NCBI GenBank assembly: GCA_963837755.1
Contig: CAWIOP010000005.1
Location: 1,045,893 to 1,109,892 of the forward strand
DNA: 64,000 bases
Direction of reading: 5' to 3'
Source of the DNA: JADGHX01 sp963837755
GTDB lineage: Bacteria; Pseudomonadota; Gammaproteobacteria; Steroidobacterales; Steroidobacteraceae
Positions 32,312 through 41,128 of the stretch are shown here, piece after piece; within the stretch, counting starts at the first letter, position 1; the number at the start of each line of letters is the position of its first letter. The notes beneath the pieces are model-generated. The model had not been told where the DNA came from and did no database searches. It worked only from the letters and a program-made list of their open reading frames with translations. A program made the translations under genes and the position numbers.

Positions 32312-34075
32312 TCAGGGCCGCAGTTCCGCCGACAGATCGAAGCGCTCGAAACGGTGCCCCAGCCACTGAATGCCGAGCCACACCTCGATGGCGAGCACCA
32401 CGAAGATCGCTGCCGCTGCCAGCGCAGCGCCGACGATCGGCCCCGCCAGCCACTGCGTGACGAGGAACACCACGCCCGCGCCAATGGCCGCCGGCACGAG
32501 CGCCAGCGTTGCGATGAGAATCTGGCCCCCGATAAAGATTATTCGCTGCCCCAGCACCTCCAGGCCGTGCTCGCTTCGATTGCCCACCATCTGCACCCAC
32601 GCAGGGAAGAGCACCGCGGCTGCGTTCGGCAGCAGCAGCTGCAGCGCGCAGAAAGCCGGAGTGAGCAGGCCAAGGCCTATGGCGATTCCCGCGCGCAGTT
32701 GTGGCGTGAGCCATTCCATGCGCATGGGCGGGAACACGAGTGCCGCAGCCAGCAGCGCAAGCCAAACGGTCACGGTGAGAATGGCCACGGGTGTGAGCAG
32801 CTCACCCAGCACGATCTGCCAGCCTCGCAGCGGGTAGGTCTTGAGAATGTCCGAGTTCAGGAGGTCTGCGCGCAGGTCTTGCCGCGCGATCTGCGGGCCG
32901 AGCAGCAGCGCGACGGCGAATATCGCAGTGGCGACCGCCAGCACGACGAGGCGCGCCTGTTCGAACGTTGGATGATTGGCGAGCCAGGTGGACCCGGCGA
33001 CGATAGCCACAGCGGCGATGAGCGCGATGCGCGGCCTGAACAGCGCGCTGGTCGAGAGCAGGTTCTTCCACAGGAACGCGAGCTCCGGCCGTCCCACGCT
33101 CGTGAGGCGGAACGGCTCACGTTGCGCCTTTCGTGCCGTGGCCTGCGCGCGCCAGTCTCCCTGCTGAACGGCGCTTTTGCGTGCCGCGCGTTTCTCGGCC
33201 CTTGCGATCGAAGCCTCCTCGAAGGAGACCTCGGAATGCAGAACCCAGAAGTAATGCATCACGAGCACCAGCAAGGCCGGCCCCATCGCAAGAGCGAACG
33301 CTCGCGCATCCGCCGCCAGGAAGGGTGCGATCACGAGCCTGGGAATGGCGAGCAGCCAGGGCAACGGCCCCCTCTCCAGTTGCGCTGAAACGTAACGCAG
33401 GGCCGCGGCTGCGCTGCTGAGCTCGCCCGCGCCCGGGGCCTGCAGCGCGCGCCACGTCCAGAAAATCACGCCACCCATCACAGCCGCAGCGAGCGCCAGC
33501 ACCACGATCTTCTGGCGAACCGACGCGAACCCGCGGTTCAGCAGCTTCGTCTGGGCGAATGAAGACCCGGTGAAGTGCAGATTCAGCGTGGCCAGAATCA
33601 CCCACCACCCAATGGCGTGGGTCACGGCGTTGCCGCCGAGCGCGTTCCCGCGGCCGAACACGAAAGCCAGGATCAGCGCGGTGAGCGCAAGCCCGAACTG
33701 CGAGCTGAGCAGACGGTAGTGAATGAGCATGCGTCGGCTCACCGGCGCGGGGAACAGGAACGCGATCTCCGCCTCGCTGAACGCGAGCGACGCGCGCCGT
33801 GGAATGAGCCAGCTCAACAGCGCAATCGTGAGCAAGCTGAACGCCCCGAGATTCGCGATCAGCTGCAGCACGTCTGGCGAAGCCAGCGAAATGTCGCCGC
33901 CCACCGGGCCGCCGCCACGGCGAGGCGCGGACGCACGCCGCACGAATATGAAATACACGTATGCGACGCCGACGAGCGCGCCAATGAGGTACTTCGGCTG
34001 CCTGAGCCGTTTCAGCCGCGAGCGCACGCGGCCCACCATGCTCATCACCCGCAGGTAGAGCAGGGCGCGAGTCAT
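32312..34075 (-). CDS. ABC-2-like exporter permease
   Basis: About 587 residues from the ATG at 34075 (MTRALLYLRVMSMVGRVRSR); a TTG at 34093 would abut the ATPase stop codon and is an alternative. The N-terminus is basic, then about ten to twelve membrane helices (for example VLQLIANLGAFSLLTIALLS; LIATLALVPAAIGAGVVFLV) interrupted near the middle by a charged cytoplasmic loop (RAEKRAARKSAVQQGDWRAQ). This is the pattern of the putative ABC exporter permeases paired with CcmA-like ATPases, which sits directly upstream. Substrate unknown. It is the first gene past the tRNA and seems to be chromosomal core. Confidence 0.83.
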   Translation of the reverse strand: MTRALLYLRVMSMVGRVRSRLKRLRQPKYLIGALVGVAYVYFIFVRRASAPRRGGGPVGGDISLASPDVLQLIANLGAFSLLTIALLSWLIPRRASLAFSEAEIAFLFPAPVSRRMLIHYRLLSSQFGLALTALILAFVFGRGNALGGNAVTHAIGWWVILATLNLHFTGSSFAQTKLLNRGFASVRQKIVVLALAAAVMGGVIFWTWRALQAPGAGELSSAAAALRYVSAQLERGPLPWLLAIPRLVIAPFLAADARAFALAMGPALLVLVMHYFWVLHSEVSFEEASIARAEKRAARKSAVQQGDWRAQATARKAQREPFRLTSVGRPELAFLWKNLLSTSALFRPRIALIAAVAIVAGSTWLANHPTFEQARLVVLAVATAIFAVALLLGPQIARQDLRADLLNSDILKTYPLRGWQIVLGELLTPVAILTVTVWLALLAAALVFPPMRMEWLTPQLRAGIAIGLGLLTPAFCALQLLLPNAAAVLFPAWVQMVGNRSEHGLEVLGQRIIFIGGQILIATLALVPAAIGAGVVFLVTQWLAGPIVGAALAAAAIFVVLAIEVWLGIQWLGHRFERFDLSAELRP

Positions 34076-34089
34076 TGTCGCAAGCGAGC

Positions 34090-34821
34090 TCAATTCTCCG
34101 AGCCACCCGTGGCCCGGATGAACACATCTTCGAGGCTGGCGTCGGCGTTACCGTCGCTGAACTGCGCATGCACCTCGGCCATGGTGCCGCCCGCGATGCG
34201 TTCGCCTTTCTTCAGGATTAGCACGTGCGAGCACACCTCTTCGAGCAGGTGCAGGAGGTGCGAGCTCAGCACGATGGCGGCGCCGGCGTGCGCGCGCCTC
34301 AGAATCGAGTCCTTCATGCGCCGGATGCCGAGCGGGTCCAGGCCGGTGAGGGGCTCGTCGAAGATCATCACCGAGGGTGCGTGCAGCAGCCCGCAGGCAA
34401 TGGCGAGCTTCTGCTTCATGCCGCGCGACAGCTCGCCGGGAAGGTTATCGGCACGGTCGGCAATCTCCAGCTCTTCGAGCAACGGCTGCGCGGCAGCTTC
34501 GTGGTTGGGCACGCCATACAGCCGCGCCACGAACGCAAGGTGCTGCCGCACGGTGAGGTAGTCGAAGAGACGCGGCTCGTCCGGGAAAAACGCCAGCGCG
34601 CGCTTGGCCTGGATGGGGGTCTTGAGCAGGTCGTGGCCGGCGATGCGAATGTCGCCGGTGGTGGGCGGAATGATGCCTGCCAGCGTGCGCAGGGTGGTGG
34701 TCTTGCCTGCGCCGTTCGGCCCTACGAGCCCGAGCACCTCCCCCGGGCCAACGCTGAAGGACAGGTCGCGTACGGCCGTGAAGTTGCCGAAAAGTTTGGA
34801 GAGACCGGTGACCTCGATCAT
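34090..34821 (-). CDS. ABC transporter ATP-binding protein, CcmA/ABC-2 type
   Basis: 243 residues from the ATG at 34821 (MIEVTGLSKLFGNFTAVRDL). Walker A VGPNGAGKTTTLRTLAG (about residue 36), signature ELSRGMKQKLAIACGLLHAP (a degenerate LSxG, common in this subfamily), Walker B VMIFDEPLTGLDPLG and switch His (LSSHLLH). The stop codon lies 15 bases before the permease ATG. The two make one exporter. Divergent from the secreted beta-helix gene at 34922 by 100 bases. Confidence 0.95.
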   Translation of the reverse strand: MIEVTGLSKLFGNFTAVRDLSFSVGPGEVLGLVGPNGAGKTTTLRTLAGIIPPTTGDIRIAGHDLLKTPIQAKRALAFFPDEPRLFDYLTVRQHLAFVARLYGVPNHEAAAQPLLEELEIADRADNLPGELSRGMKQKLAIACGLLHAPSVMIFDEPLTGLDPLGIRRMKDSILRRAHAGAAIVLSSHLLHLLEEVCSHVLILKKGERIAGGTMAEVHAQFSDGNADASLEDVFIRATGGSEN

Positions 34822-34921
34822 GTGCGATCCGCAGGTGGATATCGGCCATGATCGCATGAGACGCCGGCACTCGTCCGGAAGTAACCTGCCGCCTCTTCAG
34901 GCTCAGTAGGGGGGGCGCAAG

Positions 34922-36919
34922 ATGTCCAGGTTTCTCGCCGGCGCCGTGCTGGCTTTGGTCGGAACGTCGCCCGCTTGGGCCGGCAATGGCACCGCCACCG
35001 GGGCGCTCGTCGTCGACCCACCCACCCTCATGGCGCTCGGCTTCGCCTGGAGCATCGATGGCGACAACAACCGCAACGCGCGGGTCGCGGTGCTGTACCG
35101 GAAGAAAGGGGAGCGAATGTGGTCGCAGGCCCTCGACCTCATGCGCATCCAGAACGAGCAGATCTGGACGCGTGGTGCCACCGACCTCACGGCACCCAAC
35201 ATGTTCGCCGGCAGCATCTTCGACCTCGATGAGGCTACGGACTACGAGGTGAAGCTGTCACTGAAAGATCCCGATGGCGTAGAGGGTGAAGCGGAGAAAT
35301 CCCTCACCGTCAAAACCCGCGCCGAACCCAAGCCCGCCACCGGCGGCCGCGTGTTCCACGTCTACCCGCCCGGCTTCACGGGCCAGAAGCAGCAGCCCGC
35401 CTTCTCAGGCCTGCTGGAGGCTTACTACATGGCGGGGCTTGGCGGCGACTGGAGCCGCGCATCCCCGCCGCGCGTTCGCGCGGGCGACACCATCAAAGTG
35501 CACGCGGGCCTTTACCTCAGCAAGCACGCCCACTACTCCCACGAGATCAACTCCCGCTTCACCACCTGCTGCAGCACGCCGTGGGACGGCACCTATTACC
35601 TCACGCAAGACGGCACGCCAGACGAGCCCATCGCCATCGTGGGCGCAGGCGACGGCGAAGCGATCTTCGACGGCGACGGCAACAACGTGCTGTTCAACCT
35701 GATGGGCGGCGACTACAACTATTTCGAAGGCGTCACCATCCGCAACACCGGCACCGCCATCGAGGCCGGCATGAAGGGCATCGCCGGCGCGAAGGGCCTC
35801 ACGGTGAAGCGCGTGAAGTTCGAGAGCATCGGCACGGCCGTTCACTCGGACTGGTCCGGCTCCAGCGGCTTCTATATCGCCGACAACGACATGCTCGGCC
35901 GCGAAGACCTGAATCACGTCTTCACGTGGTATGGCATCAAGCCCTGGGTCGATCGTCCGGATTTTGCCGAGCGCGCCAGGATGAAGTCGTTCTACGCCGT
36001 GTCGATCTACGGCCAGGGCCACATCATGGCCTACAACCGCGTGCGCGGTTTCCACGACGGCCTCGACCACGCCACCTACGGCATGCCGGACGACTACCCC
36101 AACACGCCGCCCGACCGCCTGCCCGTGGCCATCGACATCTACAACAACGACGTCTCCGTCATGCACGACAACTGCTTCGAGACCGACGGCGCCGTGCGCA
36201 ACGTGCGCGTGCTGCGCAATCGCTGCTTCAACGCGGTGCTGGGCGCCATGAGCCCGCAGCCGGTGTTCGGCGGCCCGGTCTATTTCATTCGCAACGTGGT
36301 GTACAACGCGTGGTGGGGGCCGGTGAAGATTCACGGCGAGCCGTCGGGCATCTACTACCTCAACAACACTTATGTGGGCGAGTTCAAGCAGCTCACGCCC
36401 GCGTCGAACTTCTTCATCCGCAATAATCTGCTCATGGGCCAAGGCACGGCGCCGCGTGTGTTCTCGCTCGACACCTTCACCAACTACAGCAGCTCGGACT
36501 ACAACGGCTTCCGGCCCAACCCGGAGTCCAGCGAAGCGTTCGCGTGGAACTCGCCGCCGTTCGAGGAAACACGCAATTTCTACCTCGCGCACAAAGCGCC
36601 CGGTGCGCCGGCCGGCGTGCCGTTGACCCAGCGCGCGTTCCCAACGCTCAAGGCCTACGTCACGGCCACGGGGCAAGACCGTCACAGCAAGGTCGTGGAC
36701 TACGACATCTTCGTCAACGCCCCGAAGCCGGATTTCACCGATGTCACGCACGTCGTCGCGGTCGATTCAGTCGACCTGCAGCTCAAGAAGGGCGCCGTCG
36801 CCATCGATGCCGGCGTCGCTCTACCGAACGTCACGGATGGCTACCTCGGCCGCGCTCCAGACCTGGGCGCGTATGAGTTCGGCGCGCAGCCACCTCATTA
36901 CGGTCCGCGCACCCAGTGA
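34922..36919 (+). CDS. Exported right-handed parallel beta-helix protein
   Basis: 665 residues with a signal peptide (MSRFLAGAVLALVGTSPAWA) and a G-rich SD. After a fibronectin-III-like or immunoglobulin-like N-terminal domain (FDLDEATDYEVKLSLKDPDG) comes a long pectate-lyase-like beta-helix region (GDYNYFEGVTIRNTGTAIEA; YIADNDMLGRED; FHDGLDHATYGM; IYNNDVSVMHDNCFETDGAV; VRVLRNRCFN). The repeated N/D ladder fits polysaccharide-binding or -cleaving enzymes. Catalytic residues cannot be assigned by eye. The C-terminus ends AIDAGVALPNVTDGYLGRAP then DLGAYE, a motif frequent in such secreted proteins. Confidence 0.8.
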   Translation: MSRFLAGAVLALVGTSPAWAGNGTATGALVVDPPTLMALGFAWSIDGDNNRNARVAVLYRKKGERMWSQALDLMRIQNEQIWTRGATDLTAPNMFAGSIFDLDEATDYEVKLSLKDPDGVEGEAEKSLTVKTRAEPKPATGGRVFHVYPPGFTGQKQQPAFSGLLEAYYMAGLGGDWSRASPPRVRAGDTIKVHAGLYLSKHAHYSHEINSRFTTCCSTPWDGTYYLTQDGTPDEPIAIVGAGDGEAIFDGDGNNVLFNLMGGDYNYFEGVTIRNTGTAIEAGMKGIAGAKGLTVKRVKFESIGTAVHSDWSGSSGFYIADNDMLGREDLNHVFTWYGIKPWVDRPDFAERARMKSFYAVSIYGQGHIMAYNRVRGFHDGLDHATYGMPDDYPNTPPDRLPVAIDIYNNDVSVMHDNCFETDGAVRNVRVLRNRCFNAVLGAMSPQPVFGGPVYFIRNVVYNAWWGPVKIHGEPSGIYYLNNTYVGEFKQLTPASNFFIRNNLLMGQGTAPRVFSLDTFTNYSSSDYNGFRPNPESSEAFAWNSPPFEETRNFYLAHKAPGAPAGVPLTQRAFPTLKAYVTATGQDRHSKVVDYDIFVNAPKPDFTDVTHVVAVDSVDLQLKKGAVAIDAGVALPNVTDGYLGRAPDLGAYEFGAQPPHYGPRTQ

Positions 36920-37083
36920 AGCGAGTATCGAAGTAAGCCGGCATCAACATCCGCGTGGCCCCCATCGGCCGCATCGCTGCGCCTGACGGCTGGTGCGGCG
37001 GGCGCCGCACGGCCCAAACCCGCCGGCAAACACGCTAGGATGGCGCCGGTCGACGGCACGTCCCGCCTGAAGGAATTCAATCG

Positions 37084-37695
37084 ATGTTTGAAGGATTCGG
37101 ACCCGGCGCAGGAGCGATTTTCCTGCTGACCATTCTCGTGAGCTTCGCGGCCTTGAAGTCCCCCGAGGTCATCGAGAAGACGATCCTGCGGCCCTACTGG
37201 CTCACGCGCCGGGGCGAGTGGGAGCGCCTCATCACCAGTGGCTTCGTGCACGCGGATCTCGGGCACCTGTTCTTCAACATGATCACGTTCTTTTTCTTCG
37301 CGTTCCCGCTGGAGCGCGCGATCGGGACGGCGCGGTTCATCATCCTGTACTTCGTGGGCCTCGTGCTCAGCGATCTGGGCACCTGGTACAAGCACCGGAA
37401 CAACCCGGACTACGCCTCGCTCGGCGCGTCGGGCGCGATTCTCGCGGTGCTGTTCGCGTACATCGTGTATTTCCCGAGCCAGTCGCTGGTCATCTTCCCG
37501 ATTCCCATCCCGATCCCGGCGCCGTTGTTCGCGGTGCTCTACCTGGTCTACAGCTGGTGGCAGTCGCGCCAGAACCGGGGCCGCATCAATCACGACGCGC
37601 ACATCGGTGGCGCCATCACCGGCCTTGCGTTCGTGGCCATCTTCGACCCGGCGGCCTATCGCCGGCTGTTCGCGGTCGCCGGCAACCTGTTCTAA
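37084..37695 (+). CDS. Rhomboid-family intramembrane serine protease
   Basis: 203 residues, six membrane helices. The catalytic pair is visible: nucleophile Ser in YASLGASGAILAVLFAYIVY (helix 4) and His in RINHDAHIGGAITGLAFVAI (helix 6). The upstream HADLGHLFFNM (helix 2) supplies the oxyanion HxxxN. Rhomboids cut membrane proteins within the bilayer. The RidA gene starts 17 bases after its stop, so they are probably cotranscribed; the functional link is unclear. Confidence 0.92.
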   Translation: MFEGFGPGAGAIFLLTILVSFAALKSPEVIEKTILRPYWLTRRGEWERLITSGFVHADLGHLFFNMITFFFFAFPLERAIGTARFIILYFVGLVLSDLGTWYKHRNNPDYASLGASGAILAVLFAYIVYFPSQSLVIFPIPIPIPAPLFAVLYLVYSWWQSRQNRGRINHDAHIGGAITGLAFVAIFDPAAYRRLFAVAGNLF

Positions 37696-37712
37696 GAGGA
37701 GCTCGAGCTCAA

Positions 37713-38108
37713 ATGCAGATGAAGCCCGTCAACCCCTGGGACTGGTCGGACAAGTTCGGCTTTTCCCAGGCCGTGGAAGTCACCGGCGCCACGCGCACGC
37801 TCTATTGCGCAGGCCAGACGTCGGTGGATGCGGAAGGCAACCCCATTCACCCGGGCAACATGGAGGCGCAGCTCGCCCAGGCGTTCGACAATCTCGAAAC
37901 CGTGCTGGCCGCGGCCGGCATGACGCTCGCGAACGTGGTGAGGCTGAACTACTACGTCACGGACATACCCAGCTACTTCCAGTCCTCAGGCCCGGCGGCA
38001 GACCGTCTCGCGAAAGCCGGCTGCAAGGCGCCGGGCACGCTGCTGGGCGTGGCGTCGCTGTTCCACGCGGATATCGTGGTGGAACTGGAAGCTACAGCCG
38101 TCGGCTAG
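37713..38108 (+). CDS. RidA-family protein (YjgF/YER057c/UK114)
   Basis: 131 residues (a second ATG, six bases later, may be the real start). RidA signatures: GATRTLYCAGQTSVDAEGNP, DNLETVLAAAGMTLANVVRL and LLGVASLFHADIVVELEATA. Trimeric RidA proteins hydrolyse reactive enamines; the canonical Arg that does this (usually in RP..SR before VxVxxLP) is not seen here, as the corresponding site reads KAPGTLLGVASLFHADIVVE, so it is likely one of the Rid subfamilies with another activity. SD AGGAG lies 14 bases upstream. Confidence 0.85.
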   Translation: MQMKPVNPWDWSDKFGFSQAVEVTGATRTLYCAGQTSVDAEGNPIHPGNMEAQLAQAFDNLETVLAAAGMTLANVVRLNYYVTDIPSYFQSSGPAADRLAKAGCKAPGTLLGVASLFHADIVVELEATAVG

Positions 38109-38115
38109 CGCCGCG

Positions 38116-38838
38116 TCACGCCAAGGTGTGAAACACCGCGTGCACGTCGTCGTCCTGCTCCAGCTTGTCGATCAGCTCCAGCACTTCCGTAGCCTGCGCC
38201 TCCGGTAGCGTGGTGGGCACGGTGCAGACGTACTCGTGCTCCGCCGAGAGCGGGGCGATCTTGCGGGCTTCCAGCGCCTCCTGAAGCTTGCCGAAGTCCG
38301 CGAACGCGCAGCGGATGACGATTTGCGGCTCGCCCTTCTCGCCCGTGCCTTCGCCCATTTCCTCCAGGCCGTGGTCCATGAGGTAGAGCTCGAGGTCGTC
38401 CTGGTCGATGCCGGCCGGGTCGAGCCGGAATACGCCCATCTTGTTGAACAGGAAGCTCACGCTGCCACTGGTGGCCAGGTTGCCGCCGTGTTTGGTCATG
38501 ATGCTGCGGACGGAAGCGACCGTGCGCGTAGGGTTGTCCGTGGCCGTTTCAATCAGCAGCGCCACGCCGTGGGGCGCGTAGCCCTCATAGAGCACTTGCT
38601 GGTAGTTCGTGGCGTCGCGCCCGGAGGCGCGCTTGATGGCGGCCTCGACGCGATCCTTGGGCATGTTGACGGCCCGCGCGTTCTGCATGACCCGCCGCAG
38701 GGTGGGGTTCGCCTGGGGGTCGGGGCCGCTCGCCTTGACGGCCATCGTGATGTCTTTGGCGATGCGCGAGAACTGCTTCGCCATGCGGTTCCACCGCGCG
38801 AACATCGTGTGCTTTCTGACTTCGAAAATTCGTCCCAT
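38116..38838 (-). CDS. YebC/PmpR-family regulator (YeeN-like)
   Basis: 240 residues, start MGRIFEVRKHTMFARWNRMA. The family's MAKQFSRIAKDITMAVKASG and NPTLRRVMQNARAVNMPKDR segments are present, then EGYAPHGVALLIETATDNPT and KHGGNLATSGSVSFLFNKMG. The MFARWNRMAKQFSR start puts it in the YeeN/slow branch rather than the typical MAGHSKWANIK branch. Such proteins regulate transcription or help ribosomes at difficult proline stretches. It is convergent with RidA, with only eight bases between the stops. Confidence 0.93.
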   Translation of the reverse strand: MGRIFEVRKHTMFARWNRMAKQFSRIAKDITMAVKASGPDPQANPTLRRVMQNARAVNMPKDRVEAAIKRASGRDATNYQQVLYEGYAPHGVALLIETATDNPTRTVASVRSIMTKHGGNLATSGSVSFLFNKMGVFRLDPAGIDQDDLELYLMDHGLEEMGEGTGEKGEPQIVIRCAFADFGKLQEALEARKIAPLSAEHEYVCTVPTTLPEAQATEVLELIDKLEQDDDVHAVFHTLA

Positions 38839-38925
38839 GACAAGCCCGGTAGCGGCGGAAGGCGCCGAGCGGGCATGGTACGGGGCGGCGGCCCCGGCGG
38901 GAACCCGGGGCTCCAAAAGAGGGGG

Positions 38926-38945
38926 GCGGGGCGGTGTCGCCCCGC
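38926..38945 (-). terminator. Probable terminator after the NTF2-like lipoprotein gene
   Basis: Eight-bp perfect stem GCGGGGCG/CGCCCCGC with a four-base loop, seven bases 3' of the stop codon of the minus-strand gene at 38953. On that strand it is followed by C-rich sequence then CTCTTTT, a weak U tract. Confidence 0.5.
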
Positions 38946-38952
38946 TCGCAGG

Positions 38953-39444
38953 TCACATCGGCAGGTCGTCGGGCACCGGCGTGACGGACACGACCGAGTT
39001 CGGCGACTGCGTCACGTTGTACATGCTCCGGTAGGCCTTCCACTTGCCGTTCGTCTTGCGCCAGACGTTGAGGTAGTCGCCGTATTCCACGTCGACGCCC
39101 TGGATGACGTTGCGTACCCGGTAGGTGCCTTGCTCCATGGCCACGTCGCCGGAGACCACGCTCAGCGTGCTGTCGGTGTCAAACAGTATCTCGCGCGTCA
39201 CCTGGTCTTTGAAGAACTCGTTGATGGCCTGCCTGCCCCGCACGGTGGTCGTATGGTTCGAGATGATCTCGGCGTCGTCGCTGTAGAGATCGGCGCATGC
39301 GGTGACGTCGCCTTTGTTGAAGGCGGTCTCGAGCGCGCTCGTAACTTCCTTGGGCAGTGGGGTTTCCCGCGTGGTGCAACCGGCGAGCGAGATCGCCAGC
39401 ACGAACAGCAGGCATGTAGTGGCAAGCACGAATGTTCTGTTCAT
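38953..39444 (-). CDS. NTF2-like (SnoaL/DUF4440) lipoprotein
   Basis: 163 residues from the ATG at 39444 (SD GAGGGAACG). A lipoprotein signal ends in LAGC (MNRTFVLATTCLLFVLAISL, then AGCTTRE). The mature part is an NTF2-like cone: EVTSALETAFNKGDVTACAD, LYSDDAEIISNHTTTVRGRQ, AINEFFKDQVTREI, then YGDYLNVWRKTNGKWKAYRS. The fold binds small hydrophobic ligands or catalyses isomerisations in steroids and polyketides. Here the lipid anchor points to an envelope role. Two more NTF2-like genes follow upstream on the same strand. Confidence 0.85.
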   Translation of the reverse strand: MNRTFVLATTCLLFVLAISLAGCTTRETPLPKEVTSALETAFNKGDVTACADLYSDDAEIISNHTTTVRGRQAINEFFKDQVTREILFDTDSTLSVVSGDVAMEQGTYRVRNVIQGVDVEYGDYLNVWRKTNGKWKAYRSMYNVTQSPNSVVSVTPVPDDLPM

Positions 39445-39657
39445 CGTTCCCTCGACGTGATTCGGCAATGATCTGAAAATGAATCGCCGCGCCGCACTCA
39501 GGCCTGCGAGCCGCGCAAATCATACAGGGGCAAGATGACGGAAACGTTCCACTCGTCGCGTGATGTGATGCGAATTTGCACTTATCAATGCACGAGACCG
39601 GCGCTCGCCGCTGCGTCGCGACGAACTCGCCGGGATGTTATGGGCGACTAACGAAGT

Positions 39658-39686
39658 GCGGCGGACGCCTCGATGGCGCCCGCCGC
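39658..39686. repeat. GC-rich hairpin 3' of the double NTF2-like gene
   Basis: GCGGCGGACGCC (39658-39669) pairs with GGCGCCCGCCGC (39675-39686) with one wobble, around TCGAT. It lies 17 bases past the stop of the gene at 39703 on the minus strand. No U tract follows, so termination is possible but not clear. The rest of 39445-39657 shows no gene. Confidence 0.5.
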
Positions 39687-39702
39687 TATTTCGGGGCAGG
39701 GC

Positions 39703-41112
39703 CTACTTGCCCGTGACCGGGTTCTTGTAGTGGAACGGCGGCGTGAACGGCGCCGGATACGCGTCGTACTTGATCGACTGCGGAGCATCCGGCGGGTAGC
39801 CCGGGAACGGTGAGAACATGCCGGCGGAGTGCTTGGCCCAGCCGCCTTCGTAGTTCGTGTAGAAAGTCTGGTAGCCGTGCAGGTTGTTGTACTTCCACAC
39901 GCCGTTGTCTTTCACGAACGTGTTCTCGTAGATGCCCTCGCCCCACTGCGCGGCGCGGTCTAGCTGGCCGAACATCACGAACAGGCGCACGCGAATCTGC
40001 GCGCTCTGGCCGTCTTCAGACACATGCACCACGGGGCCGAGCTGCATGTGGTTGAACAGCGAGCCCACCTGCGGCGCGCCGAGGCGGCGCATGTATTCGT
40101 AGATGCGGTCGCGGCCGATGAACACGCCGCGCCCGAGAATCTCGAGCGTGGCGTTTTCAGTGAACAGGCCCGCAATCGCGTCCTGCATGGACTTGTCGAC
40201 GTAGTAGCCGTATTGCGCATTCAGGCGCTCCACGTCATCCACGCCTTTCAGGCGCTCCACGCGCAGTTCCAATGCGCGCACCTGCGCTTCGAGGTCTGCC
40301 ACCGTCTTCACGCGCGGCTCGACCTTGCTGCCAGTGGCCGCTACTGAGTCGCGCCCGCCGAACTTGTACGACGTGGTCACCGGGTTCTCATAGTGGAACG
40401 GCGGCGTGAACTGCGCGGGGTAGGGCTGGTACTTCACGCTCGTGGGCTTCGAGGGCTTTACGGCAGACTTGCCATATCTCAGCGCAGACTCTTTCGGCGC
40501 GCGCGTCCAGCCGCCTTCGTAGGGCGCGTAGAACTTCGTGTAGAAGTGCAGCGTCTTGATCTTCCAGACGCCGCCCTGCTGCACGTATTCGTTCTCGTAG
40601 ACGCCTTCGCCCCAGTCCCCGCCGGAGCCTTTGCCGAACACGCCGCCCTGGATGATGGTGCGCCAGCGCGCTTTCGCGGACTGCCCATCCGGCGACAGCG
40701 TCACCGCCGGCGAAAGCTGGAAGTGGTTCATGATCTCGCCAGGCCGCAGCCCGGGCTTGCCGCCCGTGAGGCTGTAGAGATATTTGCGGATGCTGTTCTT
40801 GCCCGCATACACGCCGTTCAGGCCCAGCTCCATCGTGCCGTCGTCGGCGAAGAGATCGGCGACGTCATCCCACATCGCCTTGTCGAAGTAGTAGCCGAAG
40901 ATGCCCTGCAGGTTGCGCAGCTCGTTCACATCTTCGACGCGAGTGGCGCGGGCTTCAATTTCCTGCATGCGCGCGGCGTTGGTGGCGAGCTTCGCCTGCA
41001 GCGCCGGGCTCAGCGGCGGCGGTGCGGGCGGCGCCTGCGCGAACGCTGCAATGTGAAAGCCGAAAGCGCCGAACGCGAGGCACGCGGCGGAAATCTTCAT
41101 GTGAGTTTTCAT
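39703..41112 (-). CDS. Exported protein with two tandem NTF2-like (SnoaL) domains
   Basis: 469 residues with a signal peptide (MKTHMKISAACLAFGAFGFH). Two homologous halves: first VNELRNLQGIFGYYFDKAMW, LFADDGTMELGLNGVYAGKN; second VERLNAQYGYYVDKSMQDAI, LFTENATLEILGRGVFIGRD. Each continues with a GxWGEGxYENxxVxxxGVWK strand (DWGEGVYENEYVQQGGVWKI; QWGEGIYENTFVKDNGVWKY) and a FTPPFHYxNPVT end. So an internal duplication of a 200-residue unit has occurred. The next gene upstream (41129-41866) encodes one such unit. The spacing of 16 bases suggests cotranscription. Ligand unknown; steroid- or aromatic-type substrates would fit the fold. Confidence 0.88.
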   Translation of the reverse strand: MKTHMKISAACLAFGAFGFHIAAFAQAPPAPPPLSPALQAKLATNAARMQEIEARATRVEDVNELRNLQGIFGYYFDKAMWDDVADLFADDGTMELGLNGVYAGKNSIRKYLYSLTGGKPGLRPGEIMNHFQLSPAVTLSPDGQSAKARWRTIIQGGVFGKGSGGDWGEGVYENEYVQQGGVWKIKTLHFYTKFYAPYEGGWTRAPKESALRYGKSAVKPSKPTSVKYQPYPAQFTPPFHYENPVTTSYKFGGRDSVAATGSKVEPRVKTVADLEAQVRALELRVERLKGVDDVERLNAQYGYYVDKSMQDAIAGLFTENATLEILGRGVFIGRDRIYEYMRRLGAPQVGSLFNHMQLGPVVHVSEDGQSAQIRVRLFVMFGQLDRAAQWGEGIYENTFVKDNGVWKYNNLHGYQTFYTNYEGGWAKHSAGMFSPFPGYPPDAPQSIKYDAYPAPFTPPFHYKNPVTGK

Positions 41113-41128
41113 TATTCGTTCTTCCCGC